Positions 1 to 15,400 are shown, numbered from the stretch's first letter. The stretch is 64,000 nucleotides of DNA from Patiria miniata (GCF_015706575.1 NW_024037074.1:27331334-27395333); one strand, 5' to 3'. The notes: generated from the sequence alone by a model not told the origin. Program-made: numbers and translations.

Positions 1-260
1 ACCTTACAATTCCCCAAAGTCTTTACGTTTTTCCGTTTCAACTTAAGTGGGGTCAGGGAACCAGACTATAAGAAAATGATTGGTTTTCTTTGTTTTTCCA
101 GCATAAACAAGCCCAAAACGTGAAACAAGTCAGTTGAACAATATTTGCTATAACATACTAATCCTCCAAATCCATTTATTTCTGAAAATTGCAGCAAAAG
201 CAAATGTTGTACATTCCCTTTATCCTCTTAAGGGTATTTGTTGGTTTATTTGTTATCCAG

Positions 261-408
261 TTTTCACTAAATGGGACCACATCCCCAAAGGATAACACCT
301 TTGAGATCTTACTTGACGAGGTTATCGTGGCGCGCTATGTGTGGGTGTCCTGGAGGAGTCGCCAGTTCTACTCCGATTGTTTCCTACTTGACCTATTGGG
401 CTGCAACG
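261..408 (+). CDS. F5/8C domain 1, C-terminal half exon
   Basis: A single exon in phase 0, out phase 1. It follows the acceptor ttatccag and ends at the donor after GGC TGC AAC G. It encodes the second half of an F5/8C domain, with the hallmark stretch EVIVARYVWVSWRSRQ and the closing LLGCN, which carries the terminal Cys. The N-terminal half must lie left of the window. The open frame extends upstream to 189, but that part is intronic. Confidence 0.75.
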
Positions 409-3400
409 GTACTCTCTTTCCAAGTTGTTTTGAGCATGTCAATTACATTAGATCCATTAAGCAAATAATTTGGCGCCAAAAGTTGTACCAATATTACTGT
501 TAAGTTGTGTGCCTAGAATATCAAGTAGAATCTAATCTAACTTGTAAAACAATTACGAATGCTACAACAAATTGTTAAAAATCAGTTGCATTCAGCATCA
601 ACATTTGAGTTGTACTTTGTTATATCATTTCTTCACCGTTTTCACGAAGAGCCACATATGTAATTGTTTTACTAGCTCGCTTTAAAACATTGTACTTAAC
701 CATTGTGACATGTTTCTGTGAGCAAAACATCATAAATTTCCAAGTTACATTAATGATGCAGAGGGCCGAGTTTTCGATAATTGCATTTTTCGATTTCACG
801 AAGGAAGAGCAGCATGCATGTTGTCCCCTTGAACGCATACAAAACCTATTGCATGAAAAGGTGTAAATTAAAAGTAGGTCAACTGAGAGTTTCGTTTTCA
901 CACAGAGCCGCATGTCTTTGTTACATTCTCAGCTACGCGCGCGTACACGCGTGCGCCCTTTCCAAATGTAGGAAACTCGAATGTTCGTTTTCACGTAGAG
1001 AAATATATGTATTAATGTTCACTAATTAACGTTTGTTTTATTTCTAATTACTGGGTTAACGTAAAATTTCAGCTGTCATTGAATCATGTGAAGGTTTTCT
1101 TGCTGCACAAAGTTGTTGCAAAGTAGTATTTTTTTGCAGTTTTACAAAAGGAGAAACTTCTTTAGCGATTATCTCAAAACGCTTTTTCTTTAAAATCCAC
1201 ATACGTTGCTCTTCGTGAAAACGGTGACGATTTAACAATAGGGAGGTTTCGCAAGCAAACGGATACGCTTACACTTACGTTTAGCTGTCCGTATCCGTTT
1301 TTTACTTACGTGTAGCGAGCGAGATATGCGTGTCGTCTGCACGTATGTTGTCATACGCCACTCACTATCCGCTAAATGTGCAGACGACACGCATATCTCG
1401 CTCGCTACACGTAAGTAAAAAACGGATACGGATAGCTAAGCGTAAGTGTAAGCGTATCCGTTCGCTTGCGAAACCTCCCTAATAACTGCAGGACGTCTAC
1501 GCATATGTATCACTGTTCATGAATGCAGTTCAAAAGATCTATTTCTTAATAAGTTATTGGTAAATTGGCCATTGAATACTATTTCTGGTCTGGAGGGAGA
1601 TTCAAGCAAGTGTTAATCAGTCAGTGATGATAGTCAGTCAGTGAGTCAGTCCGCCCCGATGAACTATGAGACATTCTCTTTTGAGGTTTTTCACATCCAA
1701 TCAGATAGACGATTGCCTTTTTAATACTCTCATGTGTTTGCTTTCTTCAGCACTCTGTCATGATCCATTGGGACTGTCTGATGGTTTTATTCCCGATGCA
1801 AACATTTACATCTCAAACAATGTAGTCTTTGACTACGGTCCTGAGCAAGCTAGACCCGTTCCGGTCGGTGCGTACTACGATGGTCACATGTGGTGTGCTG
1901 GAGAACAGGGGTAAGAACAGAAATAAAACGAATACTACAAATGTGTATGTGAACAAACACCAGCTGTTTCGGCAGTTTGAAATAATTCTGTGACATGTGA
2001 TGATGGTATGACGACACCAGTTCAAATTGTATCGATAACACTTGTGACATAGATAACATGTGATGACGACATGACGATGTCACTTAAATTTCATGGAAAA
2101 CGCATGTGACAATTAACATGACGACGACAGTTAAAATTTCATCGGTAACACATGTGACATGCATGACGTGCTGCCAACATGACGGACGTTACTTCAAATT
2201 GTATCAGTACCAAGTACATGACATATGACAAAGACATGACGACGACAGATCAAATCTCATTGATAACACATGTGACGTACATGACATGTGATGAAGACAT
2301 GACAACAAAAATTCAAATCTTATCCGTAACAATGGGACGAACATGGCATATGATGACGACATGATGATGACAGTTAAAATTCCATCGATAACACGTGACG
2401 TTGTATGTTCAATTTTAAAATACAACCAAATCGAACCCATTGTTCTTTAGATGTAGGCCTTACAAAAATGGTCATTTGATATGATGTCACGTGATACGTG
2501 AGAAACTCATAATGAAGTGACTTAAATGATCATCTATAACACATTCAGGTATGCGTACATATCAAGTTACAACCAAATCGGACCTACGCTTCCGTTGACA
2601 TAGGCCTTTGAAATTTGCCCGTTTAATGTTACATCACATGACGAATGTTGACTTCATGATGACGTCACTTCATTTTCTTCCATGTGCATACCAAGTTACA
2701 ACCCACTCGTACTTCCAAAGTTAAAGTATTTTCAAAATGCTCATATAATTATGACGTCGCGTGACACATGATGACGTCATCGTTACGAAAATCATCGGGA
2801 ACCATCTTCGGCTGCTGGTCTAAGTGTCTGCCAAGTCTAAAGTCAAGTAAAGTCAATCAGACATAAGAAAATGCCAAAGTGTTTGGTTTGAACATAGATG
2901 TGTAAAAAAAACTATGGAAAAAGGTGCACCTTTAATGTGATGTAACTTGACACCTGATGACGTCATCGCGCAGAAAAAAAATATAAATATGTGCCAAGTC
3001 TGAATTCGATCGGATTCACCAGATTGCCAAGGTGTCTTGGTAGATGACAAACGTGTACAAAACCTATTGAGAGGAGTCTGAAAAAGAAAAAAAACAATTT
3101 TCACGAAAACAAGAGCTGTTTCATAAATTTTCGGAAACAGCTAAAAAACAGTGTTGTGGTCCAGTATTTTTTTTCTAGTACCGAATCCTGCCGAGTACTT
3201 AGGTTGCCGAGTACGAGTACGAGTACGAGTACGAGTACTTGTATCTTCAAGTACAAGAACAGGTCTCCGAGTACGAGTACTCGTAAGTACAAGTACGAGT
3301 ACTGTACTTCCGAGTACGAGTACGAGTACGAGAACTTATATTTCCTAATACAGCCATACAGCAAATGGTTCATTGTGCGTTATCGGCCAAGGCCCAGTCA

Positions 3401-6400
3401 GACCGATGTATAGACCCACTCTTGGCTAGCTTTTCAATGTGTTTGTCCGGGCGTGCACAGAGGAAAATCGGAAAACTTCGATTTCTCTACAAGCCAATCG
3501 ACCATTTCAAACTGAAAGTATAAAATAAGAACATTTTCCTCACAGGTACTGCTATTCGAGTACGAAAACTTTACAATTTCGACATGTCGAGTACGAGTAC
3601 TTTGCCCGAGTACGAGTACCGTCATTTCGAGTACGAGTTCTTTGACATTCGAGTACGAATACGAGTACTCCAAAAAGTACTAAAGTAGTATTTCAGTACG
3701 AGTACCTGCTAAATAAATATCTTAACCAAAACAAGAGCTGCGAAGCAGCTAACAAAATCGTTCTCCACATTTCGTGACACTAATGGAATAAAACTGCCGA
3801 TGGATTAGTGGGTAGTTGGTAGGGGTTCAACATGTATCAATAGTACGTGTTTATGTGCATTTACTAGTGAACGATAGAAGACTGTACTGCCCACGAGTAA
3901 GTGAAGGTCTACAGTTGAAATCAACTGCGAAATCAACTTTGAGTAAGAAGTTGAAGAAATTTGACCAAAAAAAAATAGGTCAGTGTGTTTGAAATTGATT
4001 AGTGGCTTGGCGTTTTGCTTCAAGTCATGCCTAAAGCCATTGAAATCCCGTCAAAGCAAAATGACTATTTATGTCCACTCATCGGTATCAAAGATTTCTG
4101 ACCAAAACGATTCGGTACTTTTGTTGTTGTTGTTGCAGGACTGGCGTGGACTGGATCCAGGTGGACCTAGTAAATGCTACTGTTCTATCTGGCGTCAGGG
4201 TGGAGAACATGACGGACTGGCCAATCACTGACGGCTTGTATGTGGGCTTCATAGACAACGGCGGCTCATGGCACACAATACACGTAAGCTATGAAAGAAT
4301 CTGGCATGGCTTTCATGCACACTATGACCTTAAAGAGAAACACTGTTATGTTTTAAATCAAACGACGTTATATGGGTAATACGAGATCGAAGTGATGGTT
4401 GGGGATTGTAACGATACGGAACGGGATTCCATTCAGGTCAAGCGCCATCAAAAGCTTGAGTGACCGAATTTGGAATTCATCTGGTGTACCATTCAAAAAT
4501 AGACAGGATATCTTCTTGTAGGGGCGGCATATCGTCCAGGATCCGTGCTAGGTTCTGATTATCGACTTATCTGCTACCTTTCTGAAAATCGTGACTCGAT
4601 GGTCCAAGGTACACATAGTCAATATGTGATACTCCTTGGTGATTTCAAAGTTCACCACAGAGAATGGCTTGGTAGTAAGTCGCTGGTCTTGCATCCCAGG
4701 GTTTGTTGAAGCCTGTCGTATGGCCGACAAGGCGGTTAGGAAATCATACAGTATCCGGAGCCAAAGCCCATCTCCTGAAATTCAGTATGACATGATCAGA
4801 GCAAGATGGGCATACATACAAGTAGAGGAAGAGGCCAGGAAGCAACACTTAAAACGTACAAGAGAAAACAAATGACATCCAAACAACGAAGCCCACAGGT
4901 TGGCGGTGGACTTGCAACGGTTGCAAAGAAATGGGGGCCTCTCCAGCATTCCAACTAATTTACAGCACTATGCCAGACGTATTCTACATCTAGTGAGAAG
5001 GCTGAGGTCCTCTGCAATCTCTATGCCCAAAAGTGCACATCCACGAATGCTAGTGAGCAGGCCCCTCCAGTTCAGTCCCACACAGGCCCAGCTTTGACCT
5101 TTGACCTTTGACCTGTGAAGTTTCGTGCACTTTACATCAGACGCAAGCTTCAAATGTTGGATTTCAACAAAGCCACTGGTCCAGATGGAATTGGAAACAC
5201 GTGCTGCTGCACTGGCCACACCACTAGCAAAACTCTTCTGCTTTTGCTTCAGTCGTGGACACTTTCCCTCTTTTTGGAAAGTAGCAAACGTAGTTCCAGT
5301 TCACAAGACAACACTCACATACTGATCCTGCTAGTTACCGCCCGATTAGCCTCTTGAGCAACATAAACAAGGTCATGAAATCCATTGCCAATAAGCAACT
5401 TCAGCACCACCTCTTCTCCAGTGGCCAGGTGAACTCCAACAGGTTCGGTTTCAGACCAAGCCACTCAGCTCAAGACCTGTTGACCTACCTCAGCCATGAG
5501 TGGCTAGCCAGATACCTCAGCGACCAGCACATCCAGGTGGTGGTAGGAGGTCAGACATCACAACAGCAAAGCATCCATTCTTCAGTACTCCAGGGTTGCA
5601 TCTTGGGACCCACACTGTTTCTGGTGTACATTGATGACATGTGTGACAACTTGAGAAATTATATCAGTCAATTTGAAGACGACAGTAGGCCTACACTGTA
5701 CTGAATAACAGAGGAGAGAGACCCAGTTAAGCTGCAACTCTAAAAGTTGATCTTGCTCAAATCCACCTTTGGGGCCTCATATGGAAGGTCATCTTTGCCC
5801 CAGTGAAAAGCAAGGGGATTACCTTTAGCATGGCTAAACCATCAGAGCGACTTGATCTCATTCTATGTGGTGTGACTCTGGAAGAAGTTGACGAGCTCAA
5901 CATTTCGGGAGTCAAGTTCTCTAAGACTCAAGTTTCACCCTCGTGTCAACTCCATTTCAGATAGGACAGAAAAGAGAGTCCGCGCCCTCCGTTCCTATTT
6001 TTCTACTTTTCGAGAAAATTTTAAGGACTTATGTAGTTAACGTGATATTGTATTACGATGTCCCTTCCAAATAAAGACCTTTGTAATTTGACCTTGACGA
6101 TTTTTTTTCCAGATTCTCTAAATTCATTTTGAGTTTTATTTTCTTTCAATGGTAGAATTTCATTCGTATAGATGACGCCGAGTATTTTCCACAACACGTA
6201 GTAGCCAGAAAAGTCAGAATTTACATCGAACGTAATCCCAACAAAGACGTCTGTTTGCGCTTCGAGATACTCGGTTGCAGAGGTACGCATAGCATCACTA
6301 AATCACGCGGAAGTTTGGAACAAAATATTATCAGCTTTAAATAATATTTTTTGTTTTAACTTTTTTAAATTGTGCCTACTATAAATGTTGGCTTTAGGCC

Positions 6401-9400
6401 AAAAAATAAAGTCTCCGGTTTCTGGTATGGCGCGCGCGTCGCACAAGCCATGCGCGTCGGCAAAGTGAAAAAAAGTTGTTTTTTTTCAATAAAAGATGAT
6501 GTCTCAAAACCGCCAAACTCACCTGTTTGACTGGAATCCTGCTGCTGCACAATTTTAACTTTTTTTTAGATTGGGTTATGATCGAGAATAAGCTTTACAT
6601 GGCCTCTCTTGACTCCCATATATTTGCACGAAGTTTAGTCGGGTACCATTTGCAGTCATCAGCCAACATTTGAAGCAAAAAACAGGTGTTAAAAAAAAGC
6701 CGCGTCGCCGCACCACTTTTTGGGCAAGCTCCATACCAGAAACCGGAGACTTTTTTTTTGGCCTAATGCTGCCATTTTTTGGGCAAGGATACCTTGGCAT
6801 TAGCCTGCTACCATAGAACAGCGACCTGATTTCTTTCTCAACTCTTCCCAGCACCCTTTTGACCGTCGTGTTGCAGTCCAAATATTCATGAAATTGTCAT
6901 ATTGCTATGTTACATTTAATTTTGGTCAATGACCATTCACTGCAACCAATGAGCCTAAACGGCAACTGTCCAATTCCACTTGACGGCGCGATTCCTTTTG
7001 ACAAAAGAAGTAGAGGATTTTTGTCGAAATGTTTACAGGGCCAAAAACATAAAAACTATCAATTGCTTTTTTCTAACTTTGTCAGGTTGGTTAACGCCTT
7101 CAAAACACGTAACGCGTTTGCGTGCACACTAAGTTTGTCACTGAGAATCTTTGACCTTATACATTTCGGGTTTAAAGTAGCATTAATTCGGTCAAAAATA
7201 ACACTCTTTTGGATCTTTTACTGGGTCATCTTGAACTGGAAACCTTTGCAAACGCGTATTGACCCAGAAATTTGTCGTTTTGACCCGAGAAATAACGGAT
7301 TATATAAGATCCGGATTCGGGTCAAATCCGATCTGGGCTTTTTAGAGTGTGTTGCCTAAACTACAAGTTTTATTTTGTTGTAATTGAAATAAAGTCTAAA
7401 CCGCCCCTGGTCAGATTGAACCAGGAATCCGGGTTCTATTTTGACTGACACTTTCACGGTCAAAATTGACATTTATCTGGCTGGATGAAAATGACACTTT
7501 TGTAAAGGTTTGTGAATCAACTTGACCCAGTAAAAGAGAAGTGTCATTTTGACAGTTGAGTGCCAACTGTAACCAGGATTACGGACAATTGGGGTCAATT
7601 AACCACAATCAGGTCAAACTAGCCCGGAAAATGAGTTGAAAAAGGGCACATTATGTTAGACCCACTAATAATGTAAATTTTCACGACTCTTCCCCAAATG
7701 TTCCCTTTTTTATTTGTTTAATTAATTATGTATTGATGTTTTTATTTATTTATTTATTTTTATTTTTTTTGGGGGGGGGGCACCCATTGGGAGAGGGGAT
7801 TATTTTATGGCTGTCATGTGCCCCGTCCTCCATCCCCAAGCCCCTCCATAGCTACGCCGCTAAATTTGTATCCAACAAAGTGTGAATTGTGACCGTTACG
7901 AGATTTAGAAAATAGAACCCTGATTCTTAGACAATCTGCCCAGTGTAGTACAACAACACCAAGAAAAACATTTCATGGGCATGAAAGTTGTCCGTTTATG
8001 GTTGGGTATAAAATCCTGAATATGTTTTAACCAGATTGTCAGGATCAGCTGGGTATGGCCGACGGCTCCATACCACACTCGGCCATCACCGCCTCAACCG
8101 TACAAAATGACGATTTTGAACCTCACTTCGGAAGACTTGGCGAACATTTATTGGCAAATGGTGGTGGTTGGTGTGCCAGTAATCGCGACGATTATCCCTG
8201 GATCAGCGTTGATTTAGGGCGCACTCTACCCGTGTCTGGTGTAATAACTCAAGGGGCAGTGTGTTGCCAGCATTGGGTACGCACCTTCATGGTGAAGTAC
8301 GGGGAGGATGTGGACGGAGCTCTGACTTCTTCTGGACAGGTATGTTGGATTATTTTAATTTTAAACACACATATATTTATACACACTGACATTTAACGTT
8401 GCATCCAAAGACAAAGTGGGGCAGAAGGAGGCGACCTGGCAGGGGGACAATGGGCACCCATGCCCCCTACCTAAGCCATTACACTACCTGATGTTCCGTA
8501 GATAAGGAATTTGAAGAGACTAGATCGGAGGTGCCTCAAAGTGTTACAACAGAAAGAATTTAAGTCTGGCAAACTGTGACGTTAATTAACAAAGTATATT
8601 ATACTTCACATTGGTTAATAGTAAACGCTTCCTCGAAAAGTCGATTCAAAGGGCTGTTAAAAAAAACGTGGTCCCACCTGGACTTATGCGATCTCAAAGG
8701 TTCATGTTGGCAATAGCTTTGGAACAACAGTTATAATTTACATCGACTGACATGGAAGGTGATTTTGTTGCGACTTTGATTTTGTTTCAGTTTTAACTGG
8801 ATTTCGGACTTTTAGCACAATGGGAAAGATGTTGCTGATCGCGATATATCGAGCAACCTGTGTTGGAAGATTTCAGAAATGATAAATAAAGCCCTGTTGC
8901 TTAACAACCTCTGTAGTATTTCAGTTGAGGGCGATGTCATCAGGGTGCTGTTCTTGCTTCTTCTTTTAATTCCTCTGATCTGGGGTCGCTTTGTATGTTT
9001 AAGTTCATCAACTTTGTTTTGAAATAGAGAACAATCCTGTTGCGGATTTAATTGTTTCCACTAATTACAATCAATATTTCAGGTGTTTGTAGGGAACACT
9101 GATCAACACACGGCAGTTGAGAACATCTTTGATCAGCCGATCGCAGCACGCTACGTGCGTATTGTAGCAATCACATGGCATGAACTGCCTTGTCTTCGTT
9201 TCGAACTGCTCGGATGTAAAGGTTAGTGATTGTTTAGTTTCTGATTCAAAGGGGTTCGACCATCGACAATAGTTATGAATAAAAGGAACATCTAGGCCCT
9301 GACCCATGGATGGTAAAACGTCTTCGTTATTTTTTGAAAACTGAACTTTGACGAACACGGTTAATCAAGACTAACGAAATAAACTGAAATACTGACCTGT

Positions 9401-12400
9401 AGTCGCGAGTCCGTCTCATGTCCTGAAAATCCCTTACAATTCCGTCACAAGTCACCAAGTACAGGATATTCAAATGATTTGTGGCAAAGGTATACTGTTG
9501 TTATGGTTTAACCCTTTGTTCTTGTGACCGCACTTGTGAATGGTCTTGCCTACAACACTGCTATACGACTGTGTGATCGCTTATTTATCTTTCCGCTCGG
9601 GACCAACATGTCAGACTTTTACCATTGTGCAACCGATTTGAATTTCCTCCCTGTCCAGGCTGCAACGACACACTGGGTATGGAGGATCGTACCATTGGCG
9701 ATGAGGACATCACAGCGTCTAGCAGCAAGATTCACCTGATGAATCCCATCGACGAATTGAGACTGGGCAAGCCTAAGCTTCATATTGCTACGCATTATAA
9801 CAAGTGGTATTATCGGCCTACTTGGTTCCTTGTGGACCTTGGTAGAAACACGGTCGTCTCGGGCATTACCTTGTATTCCTGGTCATCGAGTAGCTACCGT
9901 TGGCGTTTATACCGATTAGAGTACGCAGTCGACCCTTCTCAATTCACTTACTACTTGGACGAACGCAATCAAACTGTGGTGAGTGATTTCAGGTCATTTT
10001 TGTGCAACGTTGTTAAAATACCAGCTTACAGTTATAATCAAAGGCGAATGTCAGCGAAAAACTATTGTTGGAAATCTATTATGTTTCACAGATGTAGCAC
10101 TGACGACATTACTTGAAGTTTGAATTTCGTTGATTTCGCTTTCACTTTAAGGGAAGCGTCTCTGTTCCGCTAGGACAAGCTTCAGGGTGTGTTTTTGGTG
10201 GGAAGAAAAGAAAACAGGGACGGATCCAGGATTTTCAAGGGGGGGGATCATGTGATTAAAAGTAACGCGAGCGCGTAGCGCGAAGCATTTACTGCGTGGG
10301 GTCCGGGGTCAAATCTAGTTGCTCTGCTCTGTGGTGCGATCTCAGGCAATATCTGACCACTTTAACCAATAGTGTGTAGCAAAAGATCATCATTTTACTC
10401 GTACTTCTGACATCACTTTCAACCCATTTTTTTATGATTCCCTTTAGTGTGACTCTTCATTTTTCCACTAATAAACCTAACCCAAAAATGCCCCTAAACC
10501 TGTTTTCCAGAGCGGGGGAAAGACTGTGTGGACCTGGGCAAGTCCACACAACGTCGCTGCTCCCTGGTTTATGTGGACCTAAGTCCACACAGTGAATGTA
10601 ATGCTTGTACATGTACACACACGCAAACTCAATAATACTTGTTTCACATGACTAGTGTGGACTTTCCATTGCTTTCGTGTAGTTAAGAAAAACCAGTGAA
10701 AAAACTCATTTTTCTCAAACTGTGAAAACTCTTTCAACCCAATTTTTTTTCTATGATTCCCTTTAGTGTTTCTCTTCATTCTGCTACAGATAAACCTAAC
10801 CCAAAAATGCCTCTAAACCTGTTTTCCAGAAATGGGGAAACACTGTGTGGACGTGGGGTAAGTCCACACAACGTCGGTGCTACCTACATTATGTGGACGT
10901 CTTTTGTTCGGAAGTCCACACTGCGTATGTAAGACAAGCTCACTGACACCCAAGTGTGTATTTGCCTGCAATCGGGGTCCCCTATTCCTCCCTCTTTTGT
11001 TTGTACTTTTTAAGAAGACCTTCCATATGCTTTGTACACATCGCAAAACTTGGGACCCTTCGGGAATTGGGGACTCTATTGTCCTATATTGTTCAACGTC
11101 CCCTATTAAATGCAGAAACAAACTCTCATACACTTTAAACAGTGGGGGACATGTCCCCCGTCCCTCACCGATTGACGCACATGGTGGATTTTCCTGTAAT
11201 GTACAGCATATTTTACAGCATAGGTCTCCTCTCGCTTGTCGCAGCCTTTTTAATCTCGTTGCGTGCGCCCTTTCTACATCTCGTCGCGCGCGCCTTCTGT
11301 CTTGTCGCGCGCGCTGTCTCGTCGCAGTTCTTTGTCGTCGCTTTTTAATATAGTAGACCCCCAATAGTAATTGTTGTCTTATGTGCAACTGATCCTAGCA
11401 GGCTACAGTCTGACGTAAACCGCGCTATTAATTATGTCTTTCCCTCTTTTTTCTTCTCTTTTTGAGTCTTTCTCCCTCTCTCTATTTGTTTTTTTTATGG
11501 AAAGGGGGGGGGCGTGGAAAAGAAATCATTCCTTTATTGATATATTTTTTTCTACGATTGTTCCTCTTTTAAACAGTATTTCGAGGCGACTTCCGATAAA
11601 GCAGAAGTGACCATTTTTAAATCTTCCGTGTATGCTCGGTTTGTCAGAGTGTCTTCAATTATAGCATATTGGTTTGAATACCAGCATACTCAACTTGAGC
11701 TGTGGGGATGTAGAGGTAAGCTACCAATGTTTTGATTATACTGTAGATTCAAAGTCCTAGTCAGGTCATTACAAGTTCATCACAGGTCAATCACAATTAA
11801 GTAGACCGGCAAAAGTTGAATATTTCGCTCAACATGACATTTTTGGTAAAAGCAAATATGCCTAATTTGCATAAATTGTTAATCCCTGCCATGTAAAATA
11901 TTTATTCCCATATTTGGGTATATTCTTTATTCGTTTTTCCCCGTTTTTGTTTGCTGGCTAAATATCACCACGTTAATAGGTTAACTGTGCCAGTAAGCAG
12001 CTTGGTGAATTTAAAGCTTATCAATAGTAAGTTGTTGCAGACTTCTTGAAGATATCTAGAGACAAGGTAAATACGTGCAACTGTTGGGTATTATAGTAGC
12101 TATTTTGGATCGCTACTATGTCCTCATAATTATTCAGTCACTTACATTCTTTAGAAATTTTATCGAAGTAAGGATGTGAAAGTAGAATAACCATTTTTTT
12201 TTAAACAAAATATAGGGGGAAATGTAGGTAATAACGGTTTATGCAAATGAGGTATATTAGGGGTCAAAAATAACGATGGCATCCACTCACAAACTGGCGT
12301 GAAATTATTTTCTAGAGAACTTTTCCACATTAGGCTGGCCAGCTAACTCATCAAATGTCCATGACACAAGTCATCACAAGTCAGTCAGAAGACATCAAGG

Positions 12401-15400
12401 GTATTCCTTTGTAAATGTTTTTGATGACTTCTGATTCATTGTGATTGACTCGTCTTTCACTCCTTAGGCCAACCAAATTAATACCTAAATTGTTGTTATC
12501 CGTATGATAAGACATGATTTTGAGGCTGATAGATTCATTGGAAACTTCCATTGTTTTAAATCTCTTGACACGCAACGCAACATTTCCTCTTGTTCATAAT
12601 AGTTGTTAGCATTTAGATATTTAAAGTGGATAGAAAATGCTCACGGTAGCAAATATGCAAGCTATTAATTAAACAAAATAATACATTGCGTCACGTCTAA
12701 AATCGGTATCGTGGAACGATGTCCGATATGGGCTAAAGGTTAAACTCATTTTCGGCAAAGACGGGATGAAACCGGTCCAGAGATATGATAGGCAAGAAAA
12801 GTATCAAAGAGCCAACTTTACTCTACGTCAGCCTGACTCTATTCGAACTTTCCTCTTCGTCTTGTCACCCAGTCTAAGCAAAAGTCAAAAGGCCTGTTCG
12901 GAATACTCTCTACTCAACACGATGCTTGGGTCTCAAATCGTAAGTCACGATTGTCTTGACAAACGGCTACCGTCAACCTAATGTGTATTGTGTGTATCTT
13001 GACAGGCCGATGTGAGGATAAGTTGGGTGTTGAAGATGGGACAATCCCTGATGACATGCTGACCACGTCCAGTGCAATTGCTGACTATGGTGCCCACTTA
13101 GCCCGAATCAACAACCACAATGCGTGGTCCCCAATGAATACCGACTCCCGCCCATGGATACAGGTCAACTTAGGCTTAGATACGGTCGTTAGCGGAGTGA
13201 TCACTCAGGGAGGTATGTTGGATTACAAGAACGCTACACAGGTCCGTTGGGTGGAGACCTATAAAGTAGACTACAGCAACGGCTGGTTGGAGTCTACAAT
13301 GGCCGAATCCATCCGTGAAGTAACTGATGAAAGAGGAGTAACGCAGGTAGTTATAGTCATAAACCGCTTGGAAAATGGTATCGTTGGGACACATTCCCAA
13401 GACCTGCATAGTACAAAATAGCCGACCTTTAATAAAACCTAACTCTAAACTAAACTTGACCTACCGTCACCAGCCTTCGTGCATTTGGGTTTTGCCTTAC
13501 AAGGAATCGATTTAGGCTATTTTGCGACGATACATTCATGGATAAACATTAGAGATGCACGCAAATGTCTTCCTTATCTACCTAATTGTCGCCCTAAGGT
13601 ACAACATTTTGGCAAAACGCTTCTCCTTAAAGCTATAAAGAGGTACTTTTGAAATATGTTTGCAAGGGAACCAAACAAAACATTAATCACGTTTCTTACG
13701 TTTTACAAAAGCGGAAACGTTTAGCCTAGGTCACAGGTTCATTAAAAAAAAATAGCCAATGAGCGGCTGATGCCTAAAAGTTATTCTAAGTGGAAGCTAG
13801 ATACATTATTGTAGGCTTACTCGGCACCTACGAGAAAGAGCACTTTCTTCTTATCTTCCCTGTCCAGGTCTTCTCTGCAAACTTTGACTGGAAAACACCC
13901 GTCACAAACTTGTTCAGACAACCCGTCCTGGCTGGATTGGTGCGCATTGTGCCGCTGTCTTGGCATCATGCCATCTCGATGAGACTAGAACTCCTGGGAT
14001 GTCTAAGTAAGAACTGCCGCACTGTAGTGACACATGTTCCGATGGCCCATCCCAGAGTATATTCCACCTTGTTGTTAACAAGTAAATGGTGTGGCCTTGT
14101 TTGGAGAGTAGACATTGCGCGTGGAGGAAATCGGTAACAATGAATGCACAAAAGGCTCACTCATGCATACTCCATCAAAACAAAGGCATTGTTCCCTAAG
14201 ATGGCTGCTACGTATAAGGTCTATAAACATTAAGCAAGCCTGAATCAACAAGCCACCTTTTCACTACATTGTTATATGGAATTACACTAGCCATCAACAT
14301 TCGATATTATGGGACTCCAAGCAACTCCACCTATTTCACGAACCTACACACGATTTACGGAAGCACTATTGGTTAATAATGCATGTGTTTAATTAACACA
14401 CATGTAATTACCTTCCAATATATTTATGGTACAAAACTTGTGGGATGTCCATGGTTATTTGGAAATCGATTTAAGAACCCTAGTATTCTTAAAAATGCGT
14501 ATTCTGATAATTGTATGTACAACATAGAAATATGAATTTGTGTCATTCAAAAACACGTTATCTTTGACAAAACACGTCAAAGTCACGTATGTTACTACAA
14601 TGTATGCTTTACATCCAATACAGCCGCCTTTAGCGCGAAAAGCTACAATCAAACCAGATTGTCAATTTTTTCATTTTTTGAAAATTGTTGGACAGTTTTG
14701 GTGTGAAAAAAAAAGTTTGATAACTTTGGTCCTGCTGTTACACTATTACAAGTTCATTGTGTGCTAATTTTGGTTGTTAAACAATCAAATTTAGACACAA
14801 TTTCATAAAACATGATGATAACGTAGTGATAGTGTCCTCTAGCAATGCCTTTGGTTGTCAAAGGTTGTTTGATTCGATAAACATTGACGCCTCAAGTGTT
14901 TGAACCAAATTTAAAAGTATTTGAATGAAAATATAAACATGTAAATATAGTATTTAAAAAATAAACAGTGGCAAATTAAATTGGCCAACAAATAGTAAAT
15001 CGCCCTTTTGAGGATGATGTCAGAATACCGGTCCTGATAGGGTAAAGAAAACGGTTGAAGTACTGTATGCTGCAACATTTATCAGTCAATGCGAAAACTT
15101 GGAAAAGGATTATATTGGTAATTAATCATCAAAACATCGACTTTGTTACACGTGTCATCTGTCTCAGGTGTCTGCCAAGAACGACTCGGTATGGAGAATG
15201 GACAGATTTTGGACCATCACTTATCCTCTTCTAGTAGCTGGAACAGCCAGACGCACGGGCCGCAGCGGGCCAGACTGAATCAGAGAGCCGACCCGGAGCT
15301 GGGACTAGCCGGAGGATGGCGCGCCGACACGGGTAGCTCAGCAACCGGAGAGACGTGGATACAAGTCGACTTTGCGCAGTGGACCAATCTTACAGGGGTC

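Noticed and set aside
189-260. Start codon at 189 for the first F5/8C fragment
   Set aside because: The frame is open by chance; the exon starts at 261 after an acceptor and its partner half lies outside the window.
6021-6290. 89-codon minus-strand frame
   Set aside because: Shadow of the plus-strand exon 6156-6282, which encodes the end of F5/8C domain 2.
6907-7359. 150-codon plus-strand frame
   Set aside because: Lies in repeat-like intron sequence between F5/8C exons, with no homology or codon signal.
10813-11388. 191-codon minus-strand frame, with an overlapping 158-codon plus-strand frame
   Set aside because: Low-complexity Arg-rich sequence from GTCGCGCGCG-type repeats with long frames on both strands; no domain and no splice logic.
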